Shown: piece by piece, positions 1-11,189 of the stretch
Layout of the letters: each line of letters begins with the position of its first letter
Position numbering within the stretch: position 1 is the first letter of the stretch
Assembly: GCA_018806985.1 (NCBI GenBank)
Contig: JADANN010000359.1
Span: forward strand, 1,302,001 to 1,366,000
Direction: 5' to 3'
Origin: Angiostrongylus vasorum
Lineage: Eukaryota > Nematoda > Chromadorea > Rhabditida > Metastrongylidae
Length of the DNA: 64,000 bases
Notes under the pieces: generated by a model
Told to the model about the DNA's origin: nothing
Seen by the model: only the letters and a program-made list of their open reading frames with translations
The model's database searches: none
Program-made: the position numbers and the translations under genes

Positions 1-377
1 TAAAAACTATTAGAATCTGTAAATCCTTGTCTATAAGAACGACCCTCTTATATCACTACGGTGAAACGATGGTTTCTTGAGTCCGCGTAATATTTCACAC
101 ACCTTTTTTTGCTTCAAGGTTAATATTTCGAGGATAAGAGCAAAGGAATACATGGCATTCTTTCCAGAACAGTGATTAGTCAGAGAGAGTTAAGTTACTC
201 TATAAATCTTAAAGGTAATGGAAAAGATAACTTGCTGATACGAAGTGTTGCCTAACGTTTTTGTGAAATGACTTTCACTTAACCTTAATATGAATGGTCA
301 TACCTTGTTTCACTAATAAGCTAATCCGAAGCCGTTGCTAACGTCTTAACCGCTCAAAATTCTTTTCTTTTGTTTTT

Positions 378-745
378 ATTTTATATGGCCCGTCTTCATG
401 TCTACTGTGCGGATCCCAGCACTTCCTGCATTGGATTCGTTTCCTCGAATCCACTATCCACGATGATCTTCCAACTTTTACGTGTGGCTTCGGCTACTGC
501 TCGAGGATTTTAATTTCATCTTGAACGTCGTAGATTCCTGGTGGAGTCGATTCCCCTGGAATCCTGAGATAACCGGATTGGAGCGTTCCCAGTTGGATTG
601 CAGAGAGTGACTTTTTCCCGGACAAGTGCATTACCAATTTCCCGACCCCGGAGGGATGAGAAGCTTGGTTGGGCCGGAGCGGAATCGAACTAGCACAGTG
701 GCAGTGATGACCGACATCAATACCACTGTGCTATCCGCCTCCTCA
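378..745 (-). mobile_element. SINE D copy
   Basis: About 370 bases. Minus-strand head GGCGGATAGCACAGTGGTAT contains a perfect A box, and CTAGTTCGATTCCGC a good B box. Body and tail end in GGATCCGCACAGTAGACATG and an AT-rich end. Five copies in the window define the family. Confidence 0.8.
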
Positions 746-1429
746 TAATTCTTTCAATGTTTCAGCTCCTTTAATGTTTTGATTGTTAAACTTTTACAAT
801 GGTCTGATGAGAAGTCTGATATAACCATGCTAAACGAAACAAGACTTTGTTACCGAACATTAAATTATAGGAATGGCATGGATTTAACTCAGAACTAAGT
901 CGCCTAAAAAGAATGTCAACGAAGCCCATTTTGTGTGACATATTGACCAAATGGTAAGTGTTGCAGACACTTTGTTACATGAGGTCATAACTTTAGTTTC
1001 TCACAGAACTTTTCTTCGTCCTAAAATTCTGCAAAGAATTGTTACCCACGATCTTAATTCTCTGGAATTCAAAGTATTCAACGAAGAATTTCAAAGCTCT
1101 CCCTCATCTAAAAGTTTTTCTACAAATTTCAACAGCTTAATACAATCATTAGATGATGAAAAAGAAAACTGATTTAATATTTAGCACATGAGTGTGAAAG
1201 GAAAATAAAAACCTTTGTCGAGGACTTCCTATGAGTTTCTCTTTCACAGAAATCCTTTTTTAGAAAACAAAATTACCCTCTAGTAGACGACGGTTTTTTG
1301 ACAGAAAATGGAATTTGTACAACACTTGTAGAGTACTATCATTCTTGTTGCAAGGATTTGTAATAGCCATCAAGAAAACGAGAAATCAATTCATTTCAGG
1401 AAGAGAAAGCAGGTAATAAAAAGAAGAAA
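746..1429. other. No gene recognised
   Basis: AT-rich. A 73-codon plus-strand frame at 951-1172 matches nothing I know. I looked here for the catalytic exons of the carboxylesterase and found none. Confidence 0.5.
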
Positions 1430-1602
1430 AGATAAAGTTTTCGGCGTTGATCAATCCCTGAGGGATGCGCCATGCATTCGACTTCATTAAGCATCCTTTG
1501 GAGGTGATTGAATGCATATCTGGCCTTTACAACGACTCGCAGTGGTCTGCCGGTGTATCGAGCCAGCGCTGCTATCCTCCCAGACAAGTCTGGTACCAAG
1601 TG
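1430..1602 (-). mobile_element. SINE A (tRNA-derived), truncated
   Basis: Matches the tail half of SINE A: TCGGCGTTGATCAATCCC, then GGGATGCGCCATGCATTCGA. It lacks the tRNA-like head. It lies just downstream of the last recognised carboxylesterase exon. Confidence 0.75.
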
Positions 1603-1634
1603 TATGCATAGAAACAGATAATTGAACCACTTAC

Positions 1635-3565
1635 TAAATGCCTGCAGATGTTGACGTCTCCATACTTGGTGGTGCTGTCGCTGACGAATCCACCTCCGTG
1701 AATGAAGACGAGGACTGCGAAACCTGACGCTGAGCTGGGACTCCACACCGGTGTAAACACATTCAGATAGAGGCAGTCTTCCGAGATATTTCCAAGCTAT
1801 AAACATGGGATAACAATGACGAAAAATGTCTCAATTTGATTAGCGGTGTGTTTTTAATCTTCGTAAGTGATGATGAAGTCAGACGTATAGCTATTTCACC
1901 ATGATCGTAGAACATTCCACTTGCCGTAACTATTCAGCGTTTAATCGTTTAGTTAAAAAGGACATAGTTGTACTAAACAACGAAAATAACGACGAGTGAA
2001 AACTTTAGGCAATTCCAGAGGGTTAAGCGAGGTCCATCAGAAAACAACCTTCCTTTCCAGCAAAGTGGGCTTTTGAATTGAACTTGCTGCAAATGCCTTC
2101 GTTTCCCGTACTCCTTCCCATGGTTCAGGTGGTTCGGGTTTCTAAAACCTCATATGGCTGTTATATTTAGAATAATACACCAAACAAGTGAAAAAACCTA
2201 CTCGAAATCGTAAGTTGCCTACAGGCGGATTTGCGTATGGTACTCCTTGGAAGGCGTCCACCTATGAAACAGTTTCTTCAGAGCTTCACCGGTTCTCATA
2301 GAAGAAGAAATGATTAGTTTATGGTGCTAAATATTAGGCAAAAATAATTCGAACAACAACAGTGTTGACGTTGCGACGTGGTTACACATCACCAGTCTGC
2401 CCGGCTGTGTAGGGGAACAGCGTCACGTCTCCACATCAGGCATCAATACATAACGGGTCGTCGACCTTAGTCAAGTACAACGCAGTAATCTGGTGTTTAT
2501 TCCGACCACAGTTAGCTCCACAGTATCGCAATAGTGAGTTCTCTTTTTGCAAAGTAAGCTATCATATCAATGTGAACAGTTATGCTGGGTTTTCTCCAAC
2601 ACTTCCCTTACTCTCATCTTAACTCTCAAATAAACATTTCATCAATCCTCGTCAACATAGTTGCATGTGGCTCTCGTCCTCTACGTAGCAAGAGTTTTAC
2701 TCTTCCGTTCTCACACATTCTACTTACCTTGATAGTTTCCAGCACCGATAAATCAAGATGTTCTTCTCAAAGCTTCTGAGGTATGCTTCTGTTTTTCGTA
2801 AGTTTCCATAGAGTTTCTCACCATTCTTGTATGTGGTGTAGAAAACTTCATATGACAATTTTAGGAACTTTACAATATATAAATGAAAGACTAATTTAAT
2901 GACGCATTTCAACAGAATCGATGGACAACGTCAACTGTATGTTGCTTGTTGTTCTATATTTAGTAATTAGGTGTGTAACAGCACAGTTCTACTTACAAAA
3001 TAAGTGAAGGACGAAATAGGGAAAAGCAATCTGGCGGTGATATACTCGTTAGGGATGCGCTATGCAGACGGCTTCATCAAACATCACAGGGTGATTGAAT
3101 GTCTATTTGTCCTGTTCAATGACTTGCGGTGGCCTGCCGATGTGTAAAGTCAGTGCTGCTATCCACCCAGACAAGTCTGGTACCAATTTCCTCACTGCGG
3201 ATGGTTTACTGGTAAGTTTGGTTTATTAGGAGCACGGAAACAAACCAAAGATCAGGTGTGTATTGTAGGCCACCTCTCACCACCTCGTTGCCCCGGCTAT
3301 TAGTACCTTAAAAAATCTCTATAAATTAATGGTCAGTTAAGAAGAGCAAGCCAATTAATTTTGCGGCGCCTTTGTCCAGCTAAAACTTATCAAATCAAGA
3401 TGCAATTCATTTAATATATTAAAATAGTAACGCAACAAAGGAAATCTTAGAAACCTGCCGGTTTTCGAAAGTAAATCGTCGGCCAACGATATTACCATAC
3501 TTGGTTTTCGCCACACGAGAATCCTCCGTCGGAGGGGTGCGGTCGCTGCTTTGTCCTTGTCCCAT
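1635..3565 (-). CDS. Carboxylesterase type B, N-terminal half (4 exons)
   Basis: Four exons join without phase conflict: 3455-3565 (start codon at 3563-3565), 2202-2261, 2049-2141 and 1635-1796, all phase 0 with GT donors and AG acceptors. The read-out has the family landmarks in order: TKYGNIVG, VDAFQGVPYANPPVGNLRF, PEPWEGVRETKAF, SEDCLYLNVFTP and the oxyanion-hole segment VLVFIHGGGF. Alpha/beta-hydrolase carboxylesterases of this type cleave ester bonds of lipids or xenobiotics. The catalytic GxSxG serine, acid and histidine should lie in later exons, but none was found between 1 and 1634, so they are either beyond the left edge or lost. The first residues, MGQGQS, fit an N-myristoylation signal and no secretory signal peptide is seen, suggesting a cytosolic or membrane-tethered esterase. 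A TTGTAG acceptor at 3577-3578 just upstream of the ATG may be a spliced-leader site. SINE copies lie in the introns. Family assignment is firm; which esterase, and whether it is intact, is open. Confidence 0.82.
3020..3300 (-). mobile_element. SINE A, diverged copy
   Basis: Full-length but strongly diverged relative of the copy at 15348-15633; recognisable blocks are GATGCGCTATGCAGACG and CCCAGACAAGTCTGGTACCA. In intron 1 of the carboxylesterase gene. Confidence 0.6.
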
Positions 3566-4150
3566 TATAAATCTCCCTACAAATATTAATCTTCTAAATT
3601 AATAGTTCTCCAAGAAGAAAAAAACATGGAGTTAAGACTTTTTTTAAAGCAAGCGGATAGAGAAATACTGAGATGCACATCGAGAAAGAAAATGTCAAGA
3701 GAAGGAATTTAGAACTGCTATTCTCAAATTAAAGACAAAGGCTAAATTTTTGTAGTTTCCTCAGCAACCGCGATTGAGGGAAAATCATGGGAAAATCATG
3801 GAAACATCACAGCGTCCTGGTGGACAAAATGACGACTTTTGAGTCGATTCGGCCTTTGAAATGGAGGCTTCCAGAAGGAAAACGGAAAAGGATAAGTTTC
3901 GCCGACTCCAATAAATCAGAATTTATTCTTGTAGAATAAGCTAAAAGTATCTTTTTTTGCGAAGATTTCAAGATTCTAACGGTCTTTATTTCAAGTAGTA
4001 GACCCCACTGTGGTCCGAAATATTTTAGTCTACAGATGAGCACTCCTACGTTTTTTGGCAGCATTACGTTCACTTCGTCTGTTTTCTAATGCTGAGGTCG
4101 ATTACTGATAGACGGTTTCTGAAATTGTTACAAAATGTGCTGGAGACTGA
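3566..4150. other. No gene recognised
   Basis: AT-rich stretch between the carboxylesterase start and the small plus-strand gene end. A minus-strand frame of 88 codons (3807-4073) and a 36-codon plus-strand frame from 3826 are unrecognised. It might hold upstream exons of the gene at 4151. Confidence 0.4.
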
Positions 4151-4399
4151 AACATATTATTCTTATTATTGTTAATACTGAAAGAATGTCGTTATAGTAG
4201 CACAGCGTGGGAGAAGTGCTACCCGTCGATAACCACGCAACTTGTTCATTATGGCCATGCAGGTGGAGGTGGTGACTTCTACTTTATGATGATGGCAAAG
4301 AACGCTGTTTTGTCTCCCATTCAGGTAAATTTGTAGAAGTCGAATTCTGTTCTCATTCAGGATCCTAACAGATTCATAGATGGACTTAGTCGCGCATAG
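4151..4399 (+). CDS. 3' end of a small gene of unknown family (2 exons)
   Basis: An open frame (from 4151 at the earliest) runs through residues WEKCYPSITTQLVHYGHAG and a GGGGDFYFMMM stretch to a GTAAAT donor after 4324. A TTCATTCAG-type acceptor precedes 4361, and the continuation in the same phase encodes DPNRFIDGLSRA and a TAG stop at 4397-4399. Reading frame, donor, acceptor and stop agree, which supports a real 3' end. The upstream exon limit is unclear: AG dinucleotides at 4183, 4196 and 4199 are all possible acceptors, and no start codon in frame is visible. I do not recognise the family. It would be transcribed divergently from the carboxylesterase, whose first exon lies about 0.6 kb to the left. 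Alternatively this could be a relic of a gene whose front part has been lost. Confidence 0.4.
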
Positions 4400-4497
4400 A
4401 AATCAACACCTTAACATCTATTGAAGATCTTTTATTAGTACCATGATATCTTGTGGTAAAGTAGGAGTTATATGGTACTTTACCGCTCATGATGAAG

Positions 4498-4685
4498 AAA
4501 GGACAAAGGATAGAGCTTTCCATTGATATCCCTGCGGGATGCGCCATGCATTCGACAGTGTGATACTCCTACACCAATTTGCCGACCCCCAGAATGAAGG
4601 ACGACTTGGTGAGCTCAGAGCCTGAGATCGAACCAACGAATGTGTGTATTGCAGGTCGCCCATAACAAGCGCTATAGGCACCCTA
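4498..4685 (-). mobile_element. SINE A, internally deleted
   Basis: Begins with GGATGCGCCATGCATTCGAC and jumps after about 10 bases to CACCAATTTGCCGACCCCC, so about 100 internal bases are missing; the head end is diverged. Confidence 0.65.
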
Positions 4686-5786
4686 AAAAAAATGTAATGC
4701 ACGCCAAAAAAATATCGGTCAGCACGATAATAAAGCACAACAACAGACTTCCAAATGGGTAGGAATGAACGTGCAACAGAAAGCGATCACTATCAAACCT
4801 ATCAACGAAATCTATTGATATCAACACCAAAACAAACCAGGTTGTTTTCCCATCACTATCACTATGACCTCCAAGTTGAGGTCACCCACATTAGCTCTGC
4901 TGTGTTTCATTGCCATGCCCATAAAACTCCGCCAAATCTCACTAGTTTTTATTTCATTTACACAACATTGTAAACGAGTAACAATACAAGGAGGATTTGC
5001 GCGAAAGTATCCATTGAAATTGACAAAGACTCCAAGACCCACCAGAAAGCACCAGCACTCTCAGGAGAACGGAAGTGCCATTGAAATAAAATGTCGGAGA
5101 GATAGACCAGTAACAATACGTCATGGAATCGTTACAATTTCAATGCAAGCACCAATTCTCAACTATTTCTCTAATTTTAAGCACAGGAAAAGTGTCAAAA
5201 CACCGAATATTTGCGTATATAATCTATTGCAGCGCTTGCCAAACCCTTGCCTTGCCATGAACGACGGAAATCTTCCACCTCACATGTTAATGCAAGCTCA
5301 GAAGAATCCCGACAGTTCCATGAGGAACGCAAGGAACGCCAACTACCTACGACTGGTAGCCACGCCATTACAGAGCTAAAGCGAACTGCCCATGGCTAAG
5401 TTAAAAAACAGTGATGAAGGACAGCGTCACATCAAAAGTATGACGATCACCTTGACCTGTAAGAAGGCAAGGCCCACTGAGGAACTACGCTTTGCGAATA
5501 GGATGAATCGAGTTTACTGGATGCCTACTTGAGTTCTTTGTTGATTGACAGGACTACAGGATGTGCAGTGCTTGGAGTTACTTATAGTTTTGTCATTGAC
5601 GACGAAGCCAAATGCCGAACATTTCACAGCACCTTTGTTGTTGTCTCGTGGTTCATTGGCATCAACAATTTTACTGCTTTAGAATCTTAAATTCTCCAAA
5701 AATAGCGCCACTATTATGGAGACTGGCTGGTGCACACAAAGACCGAAAAGAGAAACGCAAAGTAAAGGCCTCGGTGGTACAGTGGG
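4686..5786. other. No gene recognised; one 171-codon frame
   Basis: A plus-strand frame at 4864-5379 starts with a hydrophobic, signal-like stretch (LALLCFIAMPI) but shows no domain I can name and no supporting splice signals. It may be chance or repeat-derived. Confidence 0.35.
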
Positions 5787-8180
5787 CAACACGAGAGCTC
5801 TGGATACCTGGATGGCCCACCTTTATTGGTTGTGAGGGCCCCACAACGATTTCCATTCGTTTGTTTCTCGCACAGTCGTCGTACATGGTGGTCGTATGCT
5901 TCAAACATGATGACGTCTGTGAGGCCCATTCCAAATTTCTAAAATCGTTCCCATATGCGAATGCAAATGGTTGACGTTAGCCACGAACACGTTCGCCAAT
6001 CATTTGGTGGTCTTTCAAGGGTATGACTCCATTCTGTCCGAGACCACTCCACTGTTCTTTTCATCCACGTGTCATCTGTTCTTATTATGTGACCGGACCA
6101 TCTGTGTTTCGCCACTGATGTGTATTCTCTCGAATCCCAAAAAATGGGATAGGTTCCGAAGATCTGAGACGCGCATTCCGTGAGTGCCGGCTAAATTTCA
6201 TAGGCACTGCTAAAGCGCTCTGTGGATGGTGCACAGTGTTCTTGACATAGTTGAGGTACTAGCCCACTTCTCTACTATGTAACAGTGCGCTGGGAGGATT
6301 GTCGAATCGGGGATGTTGGCGCAAGTTTTAGGTCCGTTACTTGGTCAGTGGCTTCTTTGAGAGGCCATACGGCCCATGTTGCTGGTCTTCTTCTTTCCCA
6401 TTCCTCATTAATGTTGTTCTCCATGTTCATTGTACGTCCAAGCTATACTTAATAGATGGCCTCTATTAATCACAGAACGATCCAGTTGCACTTACTTGCC
6501 TTTGCAGCATGCGTTCTTCATGATCTGAGTCTTCGTCTTATTTACGCCTAGTCCAATGTTTTTTCCATTTCGTTGAGTTTCTCTGTCTCTGCTTCACTGG
6601 TATTCCTCGAAAAGACGATGATTTCACCCGCAACCAAGATTTAATAAAAATTTTCCATCAATACATATGCCCTTCTCTCCCCCAGTTAAATGACCTCATT
6701 GTCCACTGTAGTGCATCAGTAAACGGCTTTGGCGATACGATGTTACCTTGTCGAACCCCCTTTACTATAGGGTATGACAAGAGCTTGATGGAAAAAGCTA
6801 CGTGGTTATGCTGAAGTTCCGATAACACTCTGTAGGTGTTCGTATATAGGACGGCTCCACTCCTTGGTGGACGAGCGCTAATAGAATTGCATTCGTTTCG
6901 ACGCTGACAAACGCCTTCTTGTAGTCTATAAAGGTTACGACAAAGGATACGTAGTACTCTAGACAGATTTCTATGACCAGTGAGCGACACGGTTTGGTTG
7001 TAGTTCATGTTGCCCAACTAGTTGTACCTTATCCAAGCTCTTTGATCTGCGCAAAAGGATAATCTTCGTGATCAGCTTGCAGACTACACTCAACAGGCAT
7101 TTCGGGCGATGGTTACGAAGATCGCTATGGTCACCTTATTTTGGGCAGGATGGCCGTGCGCAACGTCTTCCACTGGTAACTTGTCTGGGATTTTCTGCTT
7201 TTGGCGGTTAGATATTATGTGGGTTGCGAGAAAAACATGTAATTGGCGGCCTCCAACTCTAAGGAAGTTGGCGGGATTCAATTCAGGAATATTGTCGGTT
7301 TCTAGAGCAGTGTCTTTCTTCATGCTTTCTATCGCGACTCAGTTTGAAAGGGTAGAAACCTGGGCGATTCGTCCAAGGCAGAGGTAATCGAGCAGATAAG
7401 ATTGGTGCAGAACTTTTGAACTACCAACTCCAAATCATGGTACGATGTAGTGATAGTTCCATCTTCATTCATCAGTGCGGATAGCGGAACACTGTAGTTG
7501 CAAAGATCCCAACAGCAGTTCTTAGGATTAGATCGTTTTTGAGTTGCTTCGAACAACTTTTTCTATCTACGACGATGTAAATCCTCCTGCAATCATCTTC
7601 TTCAGCTAGCATTTATTATCAGGCCTGTCAAGTGTGTTGCGGTAGGATCAAGCTTCAGCATCCTTCTCTTTTCAAGCAACTCCACAGTGTTGATGGAGAT
7701 GCAGTATGAACTTCCTGTTTAAAGTAGTTCAGCACAAGTTTTAAGTCTTTCGTCGAACAGCTTGTAGCTCTCGTTCGGGTCTTGTTTTGTCTGCCAGTCA
7801 TATGAAGAAAGGATTCTACTGAGAATATCCTTTCAAATACAACGTGTTTCGTTTTCCATGGACGATAACAGGAGTTCTTTTCCAGATTATGCCTGAATCG
7901 AATCTTCGCACGGAGCAGGCGGTGATCAGATCCAGTACAGAATCCAGGTACCACAAAGGGGTCAAAGGGGCACCATTTTCTGCTCGTAAGAACATTATCG
8001 ACCTCTACATAAGTCACGCCGCTAGGAGACTCCCATGTCAACTTGTGATTTTCTGTTCTCGAGGAATTTATTCCTATAGAAGAGACATGCTGCGGATGGG
8101 AGTCCTGCAAGACGGTTTCCATTCTCATTTTCTTCCATTTCTTCCTCTCCTTTTCCGAAATTTGCCAATACTGTTTTCAT
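5787..8180 (-). mobile_element. RTE-B copy 1, decayed RTE-type non-LTR retrotransposon
   Basis: Minus-strand frames at 7655-8128 show the end of an AP-endonuclease domain (LTWESPSGVTYVEVDNV, then GSDHRLLRAKIRF). A frame at 6658-7017 shows reverse transcriptase (KGVRQGNIVSPKPFTDALQW, close to the usual GxxQGD box). Stops and frame breaks separate the segments, so it is inactive. The 3' end near 5787 carries a tail also found on the short family E. Copy 2 at 19236-24550 aligns with it over long stretches (for example 5990-6350 against 19430-19790). Confidence 0.8.
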
Positions 8181-10132
8181 TTGCCTCCTAATCTTGGATT
8201 AAGGACTCCAACAATGAATCTATAGAAGCAGTTCTCGCTGCAGATTGCTGGCGTTAAACTTTCCATAATTTGAGCCTATAAGCTCCTTCCTAATTACATT
8301 CATTCTAAGTAAGTCTGATAGCTTGCCCAAATCTGTTAATCTGTTAGTCTATTAACCAGCCAAATCAAGACCATTACTGAGATACTGTGCAAAGGTATTA
8401 CGACAAGATATTTTTACTCCGTAGGAAATCACACAAAAACTTTTCATCGCATTTAAACAATTTCAAAACAAAACAAGCTGCACGTGGTTCTCCTTAGGCC
8501 TTGACCCATCTTAACCATATGGTGGAATCTCTTTGCAAGCTACCTCGTCTTCATGAGCGCTCTCAAGAATATATTCCGTTAGTGGTAGCACAGATATGTT
8601 CACTCGGAATTATTACAGTGATACCACCACTGATCCAGGAAATGAACTGCGCAGTGAGTTATTGAATGTTCCCAGTGATACTGAAGACATAAAAATTGCC
8701 CACTAACTGATTTGCTCAGTTCCTTAGCAACGAGATATATTACCATTTGGGCATTACGAACGGAACAGACGTATGTCAATTCTTGATAAACATGACGTGG
8801 GCCAAGAATGAAATGAGTTACGGCTAAGGTTACATTCAGCTCAGCCACTTCCACGTTGGATCTATGAATTATCGGACAGTGCAGCGAATCGGCTTTTCGG
8901 TTCTATCAGCAAACGCTGGGGAACGACTAATCCACTTTCAACTTCTTACACTAGGTTTTGTAAGACACACGTTCTCCTTGGTTCGACCCCCGCACCCTAA
9001 CAAACTAAACCTCGACCCTCCGGAGTAGGTGAATTGATAGGATATGCCAAGGTGTATAAAACTGTTGACTTAGTACACATTATTATGTCACCAAATTAAT
9101 ATTAAAACTTGGTAACGACATACGACACTTCCCACAATGCTGATTCGGAACCATTGGTATCCTAAGGAATGGACTGAAGTACCAATTTTTAAAATTTACT
9201 AGGAACTGTCACCATTTTTTTGTTCGAAATTTATTCGTAGCAACATTTTGAAACGAACAATTTCCGTTCCAATTGTAAAACCACGCTCCGGTCTACTTTA
9301 TGATGAAGAATTCAACAACAGCCTGCATCAGGAGGACTGAGAACAAACTTCTAATAGGAAATGTAAATGGTAGATCACATGAATAGCATATTAATGAAGA
9401 ATATTTACCTTAAAAATAAAGGACCACATGAAATTTTCACATCAATGAACTTGTGAAGATGGTCGGGAAGCCAAATGTGCTAATGACGAAAACAAAGCTA
9501 ATATCAGTGGAATGTGTCCATTATGTCAAAAATAAGATAAGGACTATGTTTCACTACAGTTTGCTATCAGAATACGCCTTATTCCATTACCGACCTCACG
9601 AAAGACATCAGCATACAATAGCTTGTACTAAGAATAAGGAAAGAATGAAGGCGGAAGTGTTGAAAAAGAGACGAAGTGAAATAAGAAAAAAAAAGGAAGT
9701 GATTTCAATTATCATCATACCTTACGCATAGTATTTTGAACTAAATCGAACGTCTAATGCAAGTACAAGAATCAACGTAAAAGGTTTTGTTGTTAAAAAC
9801 TAACATTTATACATGTTCGATTTAAACATATAGTACATTATCAAGCGGTCCCTTGCATGAGTTAAGAAATCGATGCCTTCAACCATGCCGAGTTCCTAAA
9901 GGGAGTAATAAGAGTCTCGTTCAATAATCATGCAAAGCACAAATTCACGTTCACACAAATATCAAGCCGTCTAAAAAAATATTAATTTAACATTGCAATC
10001 TCATAAGAAGACTCGATAAAATGGATATTTATAAAAGTGGCAGCAAAATTACTGCTCTCGATTACTTGCGAGAAATTACGAAAATTGGAAACCTTACTGC
10101 CAGTACTAATTTAAGCCTTGATAAACATAATA
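8181..10132. other. No gene recognised
   Basis: About 2 kb, AT-rich. A minus-strand frame at 8600-8854 and a Lys-rich plus-strand frame at 9453-9731 are open but unrecognised. The choline kinase C-terminal exon should lie on this side but was not identified. Confidence 0.45.
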
Positions 10133-10364
10133 AAGGACAAAGCAGTCGGCGTTGATCAATCCCTGAGGGATGTGCCATGCATTCGACTTCATGAAATATC
10201 GTTGCAGGTGACTGAATGCATATCGGGCTTTTACAATGGCTCGCGGTAGCGTACCGATCCATCTGGTACGACCCCGGAGAGAAGGAAGGCTTGGTGGGCC
10301 TGCAGCACAAGGATCGACCCTATGTGTATACCAGGGCGCCTCCGACCACTGCGCCACACGCGCA
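10133..10364 (-). mobile_element. SINE A copy
   Basis: Tail TCGGCGTTGATCAATCCC at the left and tRNA-like head GTGTGGCGCAGTGGTCGG (minus strand) at the right, with a short internal deletion. Confidence 0.75.
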
Positions 10365-10639
10365 CTATAAAGCTTGGTGCAGAAGTAAAATATAAAGTCT
10401 GAACGTAATATCTGGTATTTAGTAAATAATATTACTACTATTTTACAGTTATACCTGATTGCAAAGAATATTCCAAACACCCCAAAAAAGATGAGGCAGC
10501 GGTAAAAACCGTCGATATTCGCACATAAGTAACTTGAGATCTTCTTCCCTTCGCCCAGTTAAAAGCTGTCGTTCAAGTTGAGCGGCAGTAACGTGATCCT
10601 GAAGAAACGTCAATATCTTTCCCTAGTAGGCCTGTTTTT

Positions 10640-11078
10640 ATCCATATGTACCCATACTGTTTCCCGTCTACACACATCTTACTTGGATATTTGGATATTT
10701 GGACCGCCCATCATTACTGGTTGTGTGGGCCCCAACATAATTTCAATCTTCAACTTTTTCGGAGTTTTTCTGGTTTAGCCATTGTGATTCTCTGGAGTCT
10801 TGAGGTCACCCTGACCAAAGTCTGTCGCAGGTCATCACCACCACAAGCAGTCTCAGCCCCTGTGGATTAGAGGGATTTGCCAACAAGCGACTAGTTTGAA
10901 ACAGGGACAGTCGTGGATCCTGGTATTGGTTTACTCTTAGCTAGGCTTACTGATGGAAACGCTGGACTCCCTCTCAGCTTGGGAGATCCTGCTGGGGAGA
11001 TTAATCCCCCGTTGTACATCGCAGCCCGACGCCCAGGAACACCTCTCAGCCACGATAACGCCGTAAACCGTTGGAAAA
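10640..11078 (-). mobile_element. Short non-coding family E, copy 1
   Basis: About 435 bases. Minus-strand 3' end has GGGGCCCACACAACCAGTAA and short TATCCAAATATCCAAG repeats, closely like the RTE-B 3' end at 5787-5860. Diagnostic body: CCTAGCTAAGAGTAAACCAA followed by ACCAGGATCCACGA. No coding capacity. Confidence 0.7.
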
Positions 11079-11189
11079 AAACACCTATTACTGAACAAAA
11101 ACACACCATCGAACTGTAACATTACTGCATAATGAAAAAATGTACCGTTGACAAAACATAGATATAACAAGACAGCAAACCAATGTTAC

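Noticed and set aside
690..740. tRNA-like sequences with A and B boxes (also 47768, 59065, 42015 and others)
   Set aside because: They do not fold into a full cloverleaf by eye and recur with constant unrelated bodies, so they are SINE heads, not tRNA genes.
4864..5379. 171-codon plus-strand frame with hydrophobic start
   Set aside because: No domain, no splice or trans-splice support, skewed composition; kept only as a note on an unassigned stretch.
8600..8854. Minus-strand frame with VTHFILGPRHVYQEL, considered as the missing C-terminal exon of choline kinase
   Set aside because: The resemblance to the HxFWGLW region is slight and the only nearby acceptor gives a phase that does not fit exon 6.
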